Part shown: positions 7,670 to 17,423 of the stretch, piece by piece
How the letters are laid out: each line of letters opens with the position of its first letter
Position numbering within the stretch: the stretch's first letter is position 1
DNA from: a virus
Strand: one strand, 5' to 3'
IMG/VR virus record: IMGVR_UViG_3300005466_000007
Coordinates: 1 to 57,462 of that record
DNA length: 57,462 nt
Notes under the pieces: generated by a model
Databases searched by the model: none
What the model was told of the DNA's origin: nothing
The model's input: the letters and a program-made list of their open reading frames with translations, nothing else
Position numbers and translations under genes: made by a program

Positions 7670-8049
7670 GGTGTTGGCACGACAACAGGTGGTTCAGTCG
7701 TCGGCGGGTCTGGAATCTGATAGACCAGGGCCAACGCCGCGAAGAACGCACCAATTGCCGTAACCAATTCAAGCTGTGAAACAACGCGATCATCGAATGC
7801 TGGCACAAGCGCCGCAATGAACGCTCCTGCCGCTCCGATCAGTGACTTGATTGCTCCACCGTAAACACCCGGAACGTTGTCAACAAACGCTGTCAACGCG
7901 CCCGATGCAAGTACGGCCCCTAGAGCGATAAGCCACGTCTGCGTGTCAATATCGCCGAAGTCCGTATGACCGGTGAGAGCAGTAGTCAACGCTGCAATGA
8001 CCGCCATGATGAGAGCGATCAGTGCTTTGACGTTACCACTAGCTGTCAA
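7660..8049 (-). CDS. Holin candidate with multiple transmembrane segments
   Basis: The 129-residue product starts at TTG 8049, six bases after AAGGAGG. It has at least three hydrophobic helices (near residues 8-26, 38-57 and 66-84, with another near 95-110) and a proline-rich tail (PPTTEPPVVVPTPVP). Size and topology fit a phage holin, which would let the soluble endolysin (5446-6297) reach the wall. It is the last gene of the virion arm, so it should be expressed late. Confidence 0.75.
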   Translation of the reverse strand: MTASGNVKALIALIMAVIAALTTALTGHTDFGDIDTQTWLIALGAVLASGALTAFVDNVPGVYGGAIKSLIGAAGAFIAALVPAFDDRVVSQLELVTAIGAFFAALALVYQIPDPPTTEPPVVVPTPVP

Positions 8050-8094
8050 CTCTAACCTCCTTGTAGGGTGGATAACAGACTAACCCTGCGGTTG

Positions 8095-8475
8095 TCAGTC
8101 TGTACTGGTAGCCGCCTTTACGACCTCGCGGCAATTCTGTAGCGGAGCTAGCTTGTCAATGAACACGTAAACGTCGGGTCTTGCGTCCGGCGGAATACCT
8201 TGCTTTCGCAGGAAACGTGCAAGGTTCAGATGACGCTCGTTTTGTGATCTACAGGTAGTGTAGATTGTTTCGCGTCTTTGCTGCTGAATCTCCATGCTCA
8301 GCTTTAGACTCTGTGCAGCGAGTACTTGTGTTTGCTCAGCGACTTTCTGTGTATCATCGGCCTGTTGTTTATACAGGAAAAGCAGTACTCCAATCGCTAG
8401 CGCCATAGCGAAGACGATTACGATGTACGCACCGGCAAGGTGGTTACCAATGTACCTCGGTATTCTCTGCGGCAT
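8095..8475 (-). CDS. Single-span membrane protein with coiled coil; lysis-accessory candidate
   Basis: The 126-residue product has one transmembrane helix (IVIVFAMALAIGVLLFLY, residues 18-35) followed by a Gln-rich coiled coil and a cysteine-containing C-terminal region. Proteins of this shape are common beside actinophage holins and may modulate lysis. It lies between two other small membrane proteins. An alternative is a tail-associated membrane protein. Confidence 0.65.
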   Translation of the reverse strand: MPQRIPRYIGNHLAGAYIVIVFAMALAIGVLLFLYKQQADDTQKVAEQTQVLAAQSLKLSMEIQQQRRETIYTTCRSQNERHLNLARFLRKQGIPPDARPDVYVFIDKLAPLQNCREVVKAATSTD

Positions 8476-8478
8476 TAG

Positions 8479-8697
8479 TTACGATCCTCCGTTTCCGTTC
8501 TTTTTGAAACCGAACAAGAAGCCTGCGACAATCACCATCACCGGTGTAACTATCGTCAATCCGGTATAGTCCTTAAGAAACAAACTAACCAGTGACACGA
8601 TTGCCCACACCCCGGCGACGACGAGGGCAATGATGTAAACTAGCTCATCTCTGTTCACGACGCTTATGGTATCCATTTCTTTTATGACAGGACGCAT
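8479..8697 (-). CDS. Two-span membrane protein; possible second holin
   Basis: The 72-residue product has two hydrophobic segments (residues 20-40 and 46-64) and a short charged tail (FKKNGNGGS), the shape of a small holin. It precedes the coiled-coil membrane protein and the larger holin candidate in the same operon. Which of the three sets lysis timing cannot be decided from sequence. Confidence 0.65.
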   Translation of the reverse strand: MRPVIKEMDTISVVNRDELVYIIALVVAGVWAIVSLVSLFLKDYTGLTIVTPVMVIVAGFLFGFKKNGNGGS

Positions 8698-8754
8698 ACC
8701 CTAAACTATATCCGACAGCAAACAGCAACACACACGTTAGTACGAACGAAATAG

Positions 8755-9438
8755 TCAAACCAACTCACCGGCTTTCAATGAAGGCAACCATCGGTAGAAC
8801 TGTGTCCGTCTGATTACTTGCGCTCCAAAACAAGTCCAACCAACTTCATTGACTCCCCCTTGTTCTTCGGTTTCAAGACCGATATAGAACGTACCCCTGA
8901 TAGAAGTGTCATTGGAGTATTGGACGAGATGCCAGTCTTCGGTTGTGTCTCCGACAGCGGTATAGAAACCCCACTGCTCGACTGTTGAAGGTGTAATCCT
9001 GATACCGAGTTTAGAAGGTCTTTGAGGATCAAAGTCAACAATCACATCACCAGCTATATCATCCCACGTACCAGTCGAGCCACTGTACTTGCGAAAGAAG
9101 TATGACTCAGTGATACCGCCACCAAAGCCTGACGAGTAGCCAACGTAGCTAACCGGATCGGTCAGTGCAACGATCCTGTGGGATTCTAGCGCGGCACCTA
9201 GTCCCGACTCAGGCCGACAACCGTAAGCTTCGATAATGTTGCCATTGAACGTTTCAGCGACATACATGCTGCCATTGACGGCAAACTCCACAGTACCGAT
9301 AATCGCTGACCCGTCGCCTTTACTCTGCAATGGGAACCTCGCCCACGAATACCACTTGCCTCCATCGCTAAGAGGGTTCTCGCCAGGAGGGAAGTCATTA
9401 TCCGGGTAAATCTCGGTAGTGTTGTCGAAAGCAGCCAT
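8755..9438 (-). CDS. Putative virion surface protein with jelly-roll/LamG-like fold, 227 aa
   Basis: The product is strand-rich with a spacing like concanavalin/LamG domains (GKWYSWARFPLQ, GYSSGFGGG, LGIRITPSTVEQWGFY, LVQYSNDTSIRGTFYIGLE). It resembles the non-repeat N-terminal domain of the 1009-residue repeat protein (27377-30406), suggesting related carbohydrate-binding surface modules. It is the distal member of the tail-fibre gene group. No enzymatic residues were recognised. Confidence 0.65.
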   Translation of the reverse strand: MAAFDNTTEIYPDNDFPPGENPLSDGGKWYSWARFPLQSKGDGSAIIGTVEFAVNGSMYVAETFNGNIIEAYGCRPESGLGAALESHRIVALTDPVSYVGYSSGFGGGITESYFFRKYSGSTGTWDDIAGDVIVDFDPQRPSKLGIRITPSTVEQWGFYTAVGDTTEDWHLVQYSNDTSIRGTFYIGLETEEQGGVNEVGWTCFGAQVIRRTQFYRWLPSLKAGELV

Positions 9439-10361
9439 TACCAGATAAGGTCGATATCTACTTCTTCACGAATGTTAGAGATAGCAACTTCGACTGGCAT
9501 CTGAGTGACTCTCAGCTTGCCGTCAATCTTACGAGCAACGTCAATAGGCTCTTGCGTGACACGCAGCTTAGGGAACGTTTCGTGGAAAGCAGCATCGACA
9601 GGCAGTTGAGTGAGCCTAAAGTTCGGAGCGCCCTTGTAACCAACGTCAGCGGTTTCTGAGGTAATTCTCGCTGCTGGCGCACCACTGTAAGCGGTGTCAA
9701 CCGGTACTTGTGTGACACGGTATGGATTGATGGATACATCGGTTAGAACGAGTGTCCATGAGATAGTGGCAAACACGCTCCCTGTGAAAGAGAACGCTGG
9801 CGGGTCTTCGGACGTAACCGCGCTGATCTGCTTGGTAGCACCCATGACAGTACAGCTAGTACCATCTGTGGTGTTACCTGGCGTGATCGCGCTAACAGCG
9901 TTGGAATAGCCACTAGGCCCGGACGTGAGGGTGAGAGCGTTAGAACCACCCACAGCACTGAAAGCAAGAATGTCCCTGGTTCCTGTCCAAGATAGGTTAG
10001 GGCTGTCGAGGGCTGTAGTGCTGATAGCGTCCGTAGATATGACATAGCTACCGGCACCAGTGACACGCCAGCAGATAGCGGCAAGCCGTCTTGACGCCGC
10101 CATAGTGAAAGTGACGGTTGAACCCTCAGAACCTGTGGCGGTCTTAAGCCACATTTCCTGATGATCGTCGTCAGCGTCGGCCTGACTGGTAATGATCTTA
10201 GACCAGCCAGCAGGCATAGACGTAGTGCCCATGTTGTTAGGCGCACGTACCAAAAGCACAAGTAGATCGTCAGCCGCAATCGAACCCGGCAACGTGATGT
10301 TGTGAGGGTTAGTTGATGCTGAAGCATAAGTGGCTCTGCCTGCGTCTACTGGTGAGGACAT
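9438..10361 (-). CDS. Tail/fibre protein with C-terminal RVTQ-type tandem repeats
   Basis: The 307-residue product has an N-terminal beta-rich domain (residues 1-210) found in many virion decoration proteins (ITLPGSIAADDLLVLLV, MPAGWSKI). The C-terminal 95 residues hold five repeats of about 17-18 residues built on RVTQ-PVDVA (YRVTQVPVDTA, FRLTQLPVDAA, LRVTQEPIDVA, LRVTQMPVEVA and one diverged copy). These probably form a short fibrous stalk. Its ATG stop junction with the downstream gene suggests coupled expression. It is inferred to be a tail-tip adhesin. Confidence 0.65.
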   Translation of the reverse strand: MSSPVDAGRATYASASTNPHNITLPGSIAADDLLVLLVRAPNNMGTTSMPAGWSKIITSQADADDDHQEMWLKTATGSEGSTVTFTMAASRRLAAICWRVTGAGSYVISTDAISTTALDSPNLSWTGTRDILAFSAVGGSNALTLTSGPSGYSNAVSAITPGNTTDGTSCTVMGATKQISAVTSEDPPAFSFTGSVFATISWTLVLTDVSINPYRVTQVPVDTAYSGAPAARITSETADVGYKGAPNFRLTQLPVDAAFHETFPKLRVTQEPIDVARKIDGKLRVTQMPVEVAISNIREEVDIDLIW

Positions 10362-10362
10362 A

Positions 10363-11391
10363 TTACGTGGTTAGCTTAGCTCCGGCTTCCATCGCGTTCA
10401 CAGAACTGATATCCCACGGATTACCGCTAGGATCAGCTTCACGGATATCGTAGAAGTTCTGATACGAAAGCGAGAGAATCTTCTCAGGGCCAGTTTCGAT
10501 TTCAGTACCGCTGAACCTACTCAGCAGTTTAAACTTGCGAGTACCTGCATCCGTCTTACGCGCTCTAGCGTTGATCTGGATGCCGTAGACAAGTCCCGTA
10601 CCAGCAGAGAGCGAACCGTAGTTATAGGTGTCCTTGTTGCCGACGGTGAGAGTCTCGACGTAATCGGTATCGTCGTTCGGAGTAGCTTCGTCAACCAGCA
10701 GATAGTTGCTGGTGCTGTTACCGTCAGAACCAACCATCTGACTCGTAGTACCGTCAGCATTCGGGTAGAGCGCCTGAACGCGGATATCGCCGATGAAATC
10801 GTTGTTCGGGAAACCAGTGACACCCGAGTCAACGCCGTCCATAAGGATAAAGTCGGTGATTCGCACGTCCCTGGTTCCACCGGCGTTATGCCCGAGTCGG
10901 AACATATTGGCGGTAGCGTTAGAAGTGTTCTTGGTATCGAGGCCAGAGAGGTTCAGATCGGTCACGCCGTCAATCCGTGTAACAGCAATACCTGTGGAAT
11001 CGTGGATCGTTACCTTGAATTCGACGTAATACCAAATAGCCGTAGTCATTACGATAGAACCGGTACCGAGCGTCGTGCCGTTCCTAGTGACATACAGCTT
11101 GATAGTCGAACCAACGATCACAGGCCGTATATCTACCTGCGACGATGCTCCGTCGAATAGTGAGAACAACGGTGCATCACCGCTGTACGAGTTAAACTTC
11201 ATACGACAGCCCATGATGAAGGTAGGCCCGTAACTGGTAGGAAGGTTCTTCTGTGCGTTGTGGTCGGTATTGGTAAGAGCCAGCGCGCTATCACCGAAAG
11301 GCCCATCAGTGGTGATAGACGTGTTGAAGTTGAAATCGTACTTCTGCGCCATAGTTGAGATAGCGTCAAAAGAGTCCATCCACAGGATCAT
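10363..11391 (-). CDS. LamG/concanavalin-like tail protein, 342 aa
   Basis: Residues 1-190 match the pattern of a LamG-type beta sandwich (MDSFDAIST, ALALTN, FIMGCRMKFNSYSG, WYYVEFKVTIHDSTG, ITDFILMDG). This module occurs in many phage minor tail proteins and binds glycans or stabilises fibres. The C-terminal half is another beta-rich domain. Its gene overlaps the fibre gene upstream (ATGA-type junction). Function is inferred from fold-like pattern and context. Confidence 0.7.
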   Translation of the reverse strand: MILWMDSFDAISTMAQKYDFNFNTSITTDGPFGDSALALTNTDHNAQKNLPTSYGPTFIMGCRMKFNSYSGDAPLFSLFDGASSQVDIRPVIVGSTIKLYVTRNGTTLGTGSIVMTTAIWYYVEFKVTIHDSTGIAVTRIDGVTDLNLSGLDTKNTSNATANMFRLGHNAGGTRDVRITDFILMDGVDSGVTGFPNNDFIGDIRVQALYPNADGTTSQMVGSDGNSTSNYLLVDEATPNDDTDYVETLTVGNKDTYNYGSLSAGTGLVYGIQINARARKTDAGTRKFKLLSRFSGTEIETGPEKILSLSYQNFYDIREADPSGNPWDISSVNAMEAGAKLTT

Positions 11392-12569
11392 GTCCGGTCA
11401 ACCTCCAAACTGACTGTAATACGGCTAATGATGTTGACACTGTTCAACTTGAAGATCAGGTAGTCGTCTTTAGCGAATCCTGTAGTCCAGCCAGTAAGAG
11501 TGCTGTTGGTAGTCTTGATAGCACCGGAAAGCGTAAGAGGGTTACTACCGACTATACTCGTCATCGTAGGCCATGTCGAGTATGTAGACTTAAGGATTTC
11601 AACTTCGATATCGCCTGCGAAGTCTGCTACCAGCTCAGCCGATGTTATCTCGCCTGCGAAGGGCATTTTCTTTGCGCCCTTTATGCCTGGTATCAACGCA
11701 TAACTGCCTGCATGAAGTGTCATGCTGACACTGCCAGTTTTGGTGTTACCTGCGATGAGCTGGTAAACTGCCTCCCAACCGGGATCGACGCCAGGTTCGA
11801 CGTTAGTGACATTGGTGATGACGATGTAAGACGAGCCACCATTGGTAACGATCTGTCCAGGCTCATAAGTCGTCCCAGGAGTGTAGTTACCGACAGGAAC
11901 GCCTACAGGCCCAGGATCACCCTTATAGCCCTGAAGCAGTACACCACCGACACCGGCACCGACAGCAAGCACCCACACTCCTAGACCCATACCGCTAGCA
12001 GCAATGGTATTGATGCTAAGCTGGTCACCACCCCAAGCCATTTCATGCTCAGCTTGTGGCGTTCTTCCGGCCCTGGACGATTTCTCACCGGCAGGGATGG
12101 TAATGGTATTATCGAGGATTGATCCACCACCATCCACAGCAATGTCAATCTCCTGATCGCCGCCAGCGGTCGTAACGAAAGCACCGGCCTTCATAACGAC
12201 AGCGCCGTCAAGGTCTTCAGGAAACTCCCACACGAAAGCACGGTCTTTGACGATGTTCTCTTCGTCATCCTCAAAAACCTTGATTTCGTAGACAGCAGCG
12301 TTAGAGCCTAGAGCGCGCCACTTCTGATCGTGGAAGTAAACAGCAGGATCGTACCGTCTAGCCTCACGATGTACACCAGGCCAGTTAACGTTAACGTCAC
12401 CGATATTGATGTTTGCGGGATCATCCTCGTAATCTTCAATGTCGATGAGTTGGAGCGAAACAGGGCCAGTCTTCTCTAGGGATGCTAGCCGAGCTTCGGC
12501 TGCCTCAAGCCGTCGTAGCAGCGCACTATCGGTAGTCTGCGGTTGTGGTCGTCTATCGCGCCAAGACAT
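11388..12569 (-). CDS. Tail fibre with coiled coil, collagen-like patch and carbohydrate-binding module
   Basis: The 393-residue product begins with a coiled coil (ALLRRLEAAEARLASLEK, residues 17-34), typical of trimeric fibres. A short Gly-X-Y patch (GYKGDPGPVG, near residue 213) leads into a CBM5/12-like module (YTPGTTYEPGQIVTNGGSSY, near residue 230) that in other proteins binds chitin-like glycans. It lies directly after the tail hub gene, as expected of a receptor-binding protein. Confidence 0.75.
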   Translation of the reverse strand: MSWRDRRPQPQTTDSALLRRLEAAEARLASLEKTGPVSLQLIDIEDYEDDPANINIGDVNVNWPGVHREARRYDPAVYFHDQKWRALGSNAAVYEIKVFEDDEENIVKDRAFVWEFPEDLDGAVVMKAGAFVTTAGGDQEIDIAVDGGGSILDNTITIPAGEKSSRAGRTPQAEHEMAWGGDQLSINTIAASGMGLGVWVLAVGAGVGGVLLQGYKGDPGPVGVPVGNYTPGTTYEPGQIVTNGGSSYIVITNVTNVEPGVDPGWEAVYQLIAGNTKTGSVSMTLHAGSYALIPGIKGAKKMPFAGEITSAELVADFAGDIEVEILKSTYSTWPTMTSIVGSNPLTLSGAIKTTNSTLTGWTTGFAKDDYLIFKLNSVNIISRITVSLEVDRT

Positions 12570-13693
12570 TACGCCAACCTCGGTGGGATCATTTCAAGCT
12601 CAAACTCTATTTCTTCGTTACCGCTGTTGTCGATGTTGAAGTTGAGAGCTTGCACAAGGAAGTAAGCATCGACGTGCCGGTACTCAAAGTCGTACTCAGC
12701 GTGGATACGGTCACCGATCATACCGCGTGGGCCAGCGCCCGAATAGAAGTTAGGCACCTGAAACTGTGGATTGAGTACAGCGAGGCTAAGCGAGCGTTCC
12801 GGCCCAAGGTTCGTAGACCCCTGAAAGTCCGTCATCGCGTCAAGCGCCTTCTGATCCTGTACTGATCCAAAATCCTCCACAGTGTCCAAGCGGCTGAACT
12901 GCGCTTTGTTGTCAACGTCGGTCTTAGTGGCTCCCATCTTCTTACCGTTCAACTGACTGGTACCGAGGCCAAGTGTCCATGTACCCTTCGGGCCGATGTT
13001 ATTCCAGTCAAAGTCGATTAGAGCGCCACCAGCTTCAGTCCAACGCGGAGCGTAGTCATACGGTGTAAAGCCAGAGTCCCTGCCGCCGGGGTACATAAAG
13101 AACTCAAGCGTGACAGGAGAGATAGCGAACTCAAAGCCGTCGTCCGGCCCCATCTCGCTAAGCGCCTTGATATGGTCGTAGATGGTAGTCGGGTCAGCAG
13201 GGTAAATCTTGTAGCTAGTGTGAAAGCCTGTGCCAACACCGCTATGAGGGAAGATAGGCCAGCTATACGCGGGATCGGCGTCGTACATCTTATTGATGAG
13301 CCGACGTGCAATCTCGCACGTATCGAGGTTGCGGTACCTAATAGGCCAATCTACCCAACCACCGTTAACGTACAGCTTAGGATCGAAAGGATATATACGG
13401 CGCTTAAGGTAATGAAGAAAGTCAGCACCACCAACAAGCAGACTATCCCTATCCTTGTTAAGGTTGATTGAGTTGACAATCCCACCAGTAATGATAGTAC
13501 CATTACGATATATAGTGTAACTGGTACGATAAGGCCCGATAAGGTTCGGAGTGAGGTCAGGATGCCCAAGCGGGATTTCACAGCTCATCGGCCCTTCGTC
13601 GCTATTGACGAGTGAGAACGTTAGATCATTAACGCGGAAAAACCCCGTAGGGTTTACCATGCTCTCTACAAAGGCAACTTGCCAATCTGCCAT
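12569..13693 (-). CDS. Minor tail / baseplate hub protein, ReqiPepy6 Gp37-like
   Basis: The 374-residue product resembles the actinophage Siphovirus ReqiPepy6 Gp37-like family: an N-terminal LTFSLVN strand, TSYTIYRNGTIITGGIVNSI near residue 57, then a long domain with LLVGGADFLHYLKRRIY. Position supports a tail-hub role, since it follows the distal-tail-like protein and tape measure and precedes the fibre. It would anchor the fibre and help open the tail tip. Confidence 0.8.
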   Translation of the reverse strand: MADWQVAFVESMVNPTGFFRVNDLTFSLVNSDEGPMSCEIPLGHPDLTPNLIGPYRTSYTIYRNGTIITGGIVNSINLNKDRDSLLVGGADFLHYLKRRIYPFDPKLYVNGGWVDWPIRYRNLDTCEIARRLINKMYDADPAYSWPIFPHSGVGTGFHTSYKIYPADPTTIYDHIKALSEMGPDDGFEFAISPVTLEFFMYPGGRDSGFTPYDYAPRWTEAGGALIDFDWNNIGPKGTWTLGLGTSQLNGKKMGATKTDVDNKAQFSRLDTVEDFGSVQDQKALDAMTDFQGSTNLGPERSLSLAVLNPQFQVPNFYSGAGPRGMIGDRIHAEYDFEYRHVDAYFLVQALNFNIDNSGNEEIEFELEMIPPRLA

Positions 13694-14166
13694 TAGGCCA
13701 GGTAGTACCGAGTGCTTCCGTTCACGAAGTACGGGATCGGAAACTTCAGGGTTATATGGAACGAACTGACGCTAACGAAATCGGTTGTCATAGGAATGCT
13801 CTTAGACGTGACAACGTAATCCTGCGTAGCGACAGCAGCCCATCCGGTCAACTGCAAGGCGAGAGTACCGTGGTTGCGATTGACAGGCTTATCGTCTATG
13901 TCGTACAGAGGGGTAAGCGCCAACGTGAGAGCGTCGCGCTTACTAGTGTAATCGGCCCCCAGGTTCCCAACCACGTCGCCATTGATAGTGACGTACAGCG
14001 CACCTTCAGGATGGTACGCAGGCCACTCGCCCATAACAATGGCTTTCTTGTACTTATGCTCTTCAATCTCGATTTCAGGTTCAAACGAGTCAACGATAGG
14101 ATAGCTCAGAGTATTGAGTTCCAGTGTCGATCGTCCGAACGGTCTTAGCTCGATAAAGTCGATCAT
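13693..14166 (-). CDS. Distal-tail-like minor tail protein
   Basis: The 157-residue product lies between the tape measure and the hub protein, the usual place of a distal tail (Dit) protein. The sequence is a single beta-rich domain (LELNTLSYPIVDSFEPEIEI; FHITLKFPIPYF at the C-terminus). The stop and start codons of neighbours overlap. The assignment rests on position and secondary-structure pattern. Confidence 0.65.
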   Translation of the reverse strand: MIDFIELRPFGRSTLELNTLSYPIVDSFEPEIEIEEHKYKKAIVMGEWPAYHPEGALYVTINGDVVGNLGADYTSKRDALTLALTPLYDIDDKPVNRNHGTLALQLTGWAAVATQDYVVTSKSIPMTTDFVSVSSFHITLKFPIPYFVNGSTRYYLA

Positions 14167-17100
14167 ACCCGTTTACTCTTCTGCGCGATGATCCACGCTG
14201 CTTGACGAGCCTGCACGACAGTAGGCTCTCCCTTGCTATACAGGTTAACCTGAATCTGCTGTGGGCTAGAAGGCGTATTCTGATAACTGCTCATTCCGGT
14301 GTTCTGAGTGGTGGTAGAAGTGCCCGAGTTAGCAGTAGCCGTAAGCTTCTTACGACGCCTACGCTCACGACGCACCCTACGCTCAAGCAGAGTACGCTTA
14401 CGCATAAGTTCGCGGATATGCGCCTTTTCAGCGTCGGTCTGTCTAGTACCACCCGCGCTTTGTGGATTCGTCGTATAGGCAGCGTACGAAATCAGTTCGC
14501 TGTTAGCATCACGCAGGCGAGGAACGTCACGCTTGAGTGCCTTATTGACCTGAGCTAGCGTCATCTGGCTGATAGGCGTCGCAGTGCGTCTTGTGGTGGT
14601 TGTACCGCCTGTACGTGTACCAGTAGGACGTTCAGGTAGATCGTTGTTAGCCTTGAAATCGCGGATAGCCTCGGCTACGATCTGACTCAGCAGATCACCG
14701 TTAAAGCTATTCTTGAGGATTTTCCGCATTGTATTCTCAAGAGCGCCGCCTTCCGACTCAAGACCGGCAATGATCTTAAGACCCATGTTCTTACCGTGGC
14801 TCTGCCATATCTTGAGTTGGTCGTTAAAGTCGCGCTTAGTCTCGCGCTCGATAGCAGCGTTCTTCTGCTTCCACAGACGGATGAAGTTGTTGAACATCTT
14901 AGGCGAAGCTTTGCGGAGAACCTCGATCTTATCGGCGGCATCAGGGCCAAGATCGGTAAGCTCCTGAACGAGCTTCTTCGGAGCGCCACGACCGGCGATA
15001 GCGCGCAGATCACCTTGCCACTTGTTAAAGGCGTTGATCTGCTGCGACAGGTCTTTATTGATGATACCGATGGTAGGCGTGACACCCCATTCTTCAGCGG
15101 TCTGGAAGGATTCACCGGTAAGCAGTGGCCCTTGGAACAGACTACCGAAAGCAGCAGTATTGGCGTCACGAAGCTCGTTATACTTGGCGATCATGTTATC
15201 GACGGCCTGATCGACAATCTGCTCGTACTGAGTATGGGCGTTTTTAACCGCATCCATCATACCCTTGTTGTACTGCTTCATGTCTTCGTTGTACTGCTTC
15301 AGCTTAGCATCTGTACCGTCAAGCTGAGCGCCATACTTCTTCATAATGTCAGACATGAGGGTATTGGCCTTCAGGTTCTTAATGTAGGCTTGCGTGGCTT
15401 CGTTGACCTTCTTCGTTAGCGGGTCAACCTTGCGAGCGTTGGCATTTTTACTTTGGGTGCCATGCTCGTCAGGATCGCCACCGATACCAATGCTGTGGAG
15501 AAGGTCACGACCGCTAAAGCCAAGAACCTTCACAAGCCCACCGCCACCAGGAATATTCTTCTTCATCCAGTTACGGAGGTCTTCCAACTGCGAACTGTCC
15601 ACAACTACTTTGACAGCAAGTAGGATCGTACCGAGTGCTGTAAGTCTACCGAGGATACCGAGTAGAAGTCCTAGACGACCAATAACACCAGCAGTGCCGG
15701 TAGTACCGAGCGTGATACTCAGAAGCTTGAGCATTCCGATCAGGCTCAAAAGCGAGCCAGTGATGATACCGATGGGAGCGGCCAGAAGTGCGATGACGCC
15801 AGTGATTGCGGTAAAGTAAACAATGCTGTGACGTAGCTCAGGCGAGAGGCTATGCCACCTATCGACCAACCCTTTGATAAACGCCTGAAGCCGGATGATC
15901 GCGGGTAGAGCGTCTTTACCGATTTCTAGTGCAAGCACTCTCATCTGATTGATGAAGATAGCCCACTGAGTACCAGGGCTTTTCAGCATAGCCTGGAAAC
16001 GCTGGTTAAATTCGCCTTGCGAGTCGTTCACGTCAAGCTGCGCTCTATGCAACATCTGATAATGCCTGACAAGCTGCACAAGCGCGCGACGTGCGTTAGC
16101 CTGACCAGTAATGCCCTGACCACGGCCACGGCCACTAGCGGTCATAATCTGAATGAAGTTCTGAAGCCCCTGACCCTCTGGATGCAGGCTAGCGATGCGA
16201 CGGATGATTTCCTCAAAGCCAAGCAGATTACCCGAAACATCGGTGATAGAGACACCAGCCTTAGCCATACCCTTCTGGAAGTCTCTATTGCCGAAGATAT
16301 CAATAAGGCGAGCAAGCCCTGTGGCGGCTCTTTCCTGAGAAGGAATCAAACGGGTGATAACAGCCATTGCTCCACCCATCTGCTTAAGGTTGTAACCAGC
16401 GGCACCCGCAGCAGGAGCCACAGAGTTCATCATGGAGTCGAAGTCGCTAAGCTCCAATCTACCAATACGCACGATAGCCGCCAAGTCGTCAAGCGTTTGG
16501 TTAACACCACCAGCAGACGCTCCAAAGTTATTGAGCGTAGTGATAAGAACATTGGTAGCTGTAGGTAGATCGCTACCAAACGCGACAGACACCTTGTTGG
16601 TAGTAGCGAGCAGTTTAACACCCTGCTGCTCCGTAAGATCCATAGACGAATAAAGCTGATAGAGGGCATCAGCCATTTCGTTCTGCGACGCAGGAAATAT
16701 CTTCATCTGACGCTGGATAGCCGGTTCAAGCCTGTTTACAGACGCAAGGATAGCGTCGATGCCTTTACCGGCGTTATTAGCGATCTGCGTCGAAGCCTTG
16801 GTAACAAGGGTGCTGAAGTCTGCATAGTCCTTGCTAACGGCGGCGAAGCCTGCTGTGGCTAGCAAGCCTCCGAAGCCTGCCGCTCGGCTTACTTGCGATA
16901 CTCCCCTGCCGACAGTAGTAAACCGATTCGCTCGCTGCATAGCAGCCATGAGCTTCTGTTCCTCAACCATACGAGCTAGTATGGCTTCCTGCCCTTTCAT
17001 GGCAGCGGTATGTTCGGCAGTAGCCGCTACCATACCTTGCTCTAGCTTAAGTCCTCTCTGACGGAGGATATCGTCTTCCATCAGCGACTCGTTAATAGCC

Positions 17101-17423
17101 CGCTGAAGCATCAATCGCCGCGTAGGATCGGCAGTACGGTTTAATCGCTGATACAGACCGATACGCTTAGTAAGCTGTGCGCTGGTCTGCTTGTCGATCT
17201 GCGACATGTTAATCGCATGCTGACGCCTACGCTGATCGAACTGGTTTAGAAGGCGAGCGGAGCGAAGTCGCTGCGTATCCATAGCAGCACTCATTTCGGC
17301 CATACGGTTAGCAGCTTTCGCTGCACCACCCATAGCCATGATATCGCGTGAGAGGCGTCGAGCCTGACCCGAAGCCTGGTTCGACAACCTAACCGCGATA
17401 ATGATTTCAGACCCGCGAATCAC
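14163..17423 (-). CDS. Tail tape measure protein
   Basis: This is the longest gene of the window (1086 residues, GTG start at 17423). It has an N-terminal helical Gln/Arg-rich segment, a TP901-type (PhageMin_Tail) domain around residues 190-400 (QNEMADALYQLYSSMDLTEQ; FDSMMNSVAPAAGAAG), a hydrophobic region at about 535-620 with several membrane-spanning helices, and a Thr/Arg-rich C-terminus. The protein sets tail length and is ejected before the DNA. At roughly 0.15 nm per residue the tail would be near 160 nm. Its start overlaps the frameshifted chaperone extension. Confidence 0.95.
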   Translation of the reverse strand: MIRGSEIIIAVRLSNQASGQARRLSRDIMAMGGAAKAANRMAEMSAAMDTQRLRSARLLNQFDQRRRQHAINMSQIDKQTSAQLTKRIGLYQRLNRTADPTRRLMLQRAINESLMEDDILRQRGLKLEQGMVAATAEHTAAMKGQEAILARMVEEQKLMAAMQRANRFTTVGRGVSQVSRAAGFGGLLATAGFAAVSKDYADFSTLVTKASTQIANNAGKGIDAILASVNRLEPAIQRQMKIFPASQNEMADALYQLYSSMDLTEQQGVKLLATTNKVSVAFGSDLPTATNVLITTLNNFGASAGGVNQTLDDLAAIVRIGRLELSDFDSMMNSVAPAAGAAGYNLKQMGGAMAVITRLIPSQERAATGLARLIDIFGNRDFQKGMAKAGVSITDVSGNLLGFEEIIRRIASLHPEGQGLQNFIQIMTASGRGRGQGITGQANARRALVQLVRHYQMLHRAQLDVNDSQGEFNQRFQAMLKSPGTQWAIFINQMRVLALEIGKDALPAIIRLQAFIKGLVDRWHSLSPELRHSIVYFTAITGVIALLAAPIGIITGSLLSLIGMLKLLSITLGTTGTAGVIGRLGLLLGILGRLTALGTILLAVKVVVDSSQLEDLRNWMKKNIPGGGGLVKVLGFSGRDLLHSIGIGGDPDEHGTQSKNANARKVDPLTKKVNEATQAYIKNLKANTLMSDIMKKYGAQLDGTDAKLKQYNEDMKQYNKGMMDAVKNAHTQYEQIVDQAVDNMIAKYNELRDANTAAFGSLFQGPLLTGESFQTAEEWGVTPTIGIINKDLSQQINAFNKWQGDLRAIAGRGAPKKLVQELTDLGPDAADKIEVLRKASPKMFNNFIRLWKQKNAAIERETKRDFNDQLKIWQSHGKNMGLKIIAGLESEGGALENTMRKILKNSFNGDLLSQIVAEAIRDFKANNDLPERPTGTRTGGTTTTRRTATPISQMTLAQVNKALKRDVPRLRDANSELISYAAYTTNPQSAGGTRQTDAEKAHIRELMRKRTLLERRVRRERRRRKKLTATANSGTSTTTQNTGMSSYQNTPSSPQQIQVNLYSKGEPTVVQARQAAWIIAQKSKRV

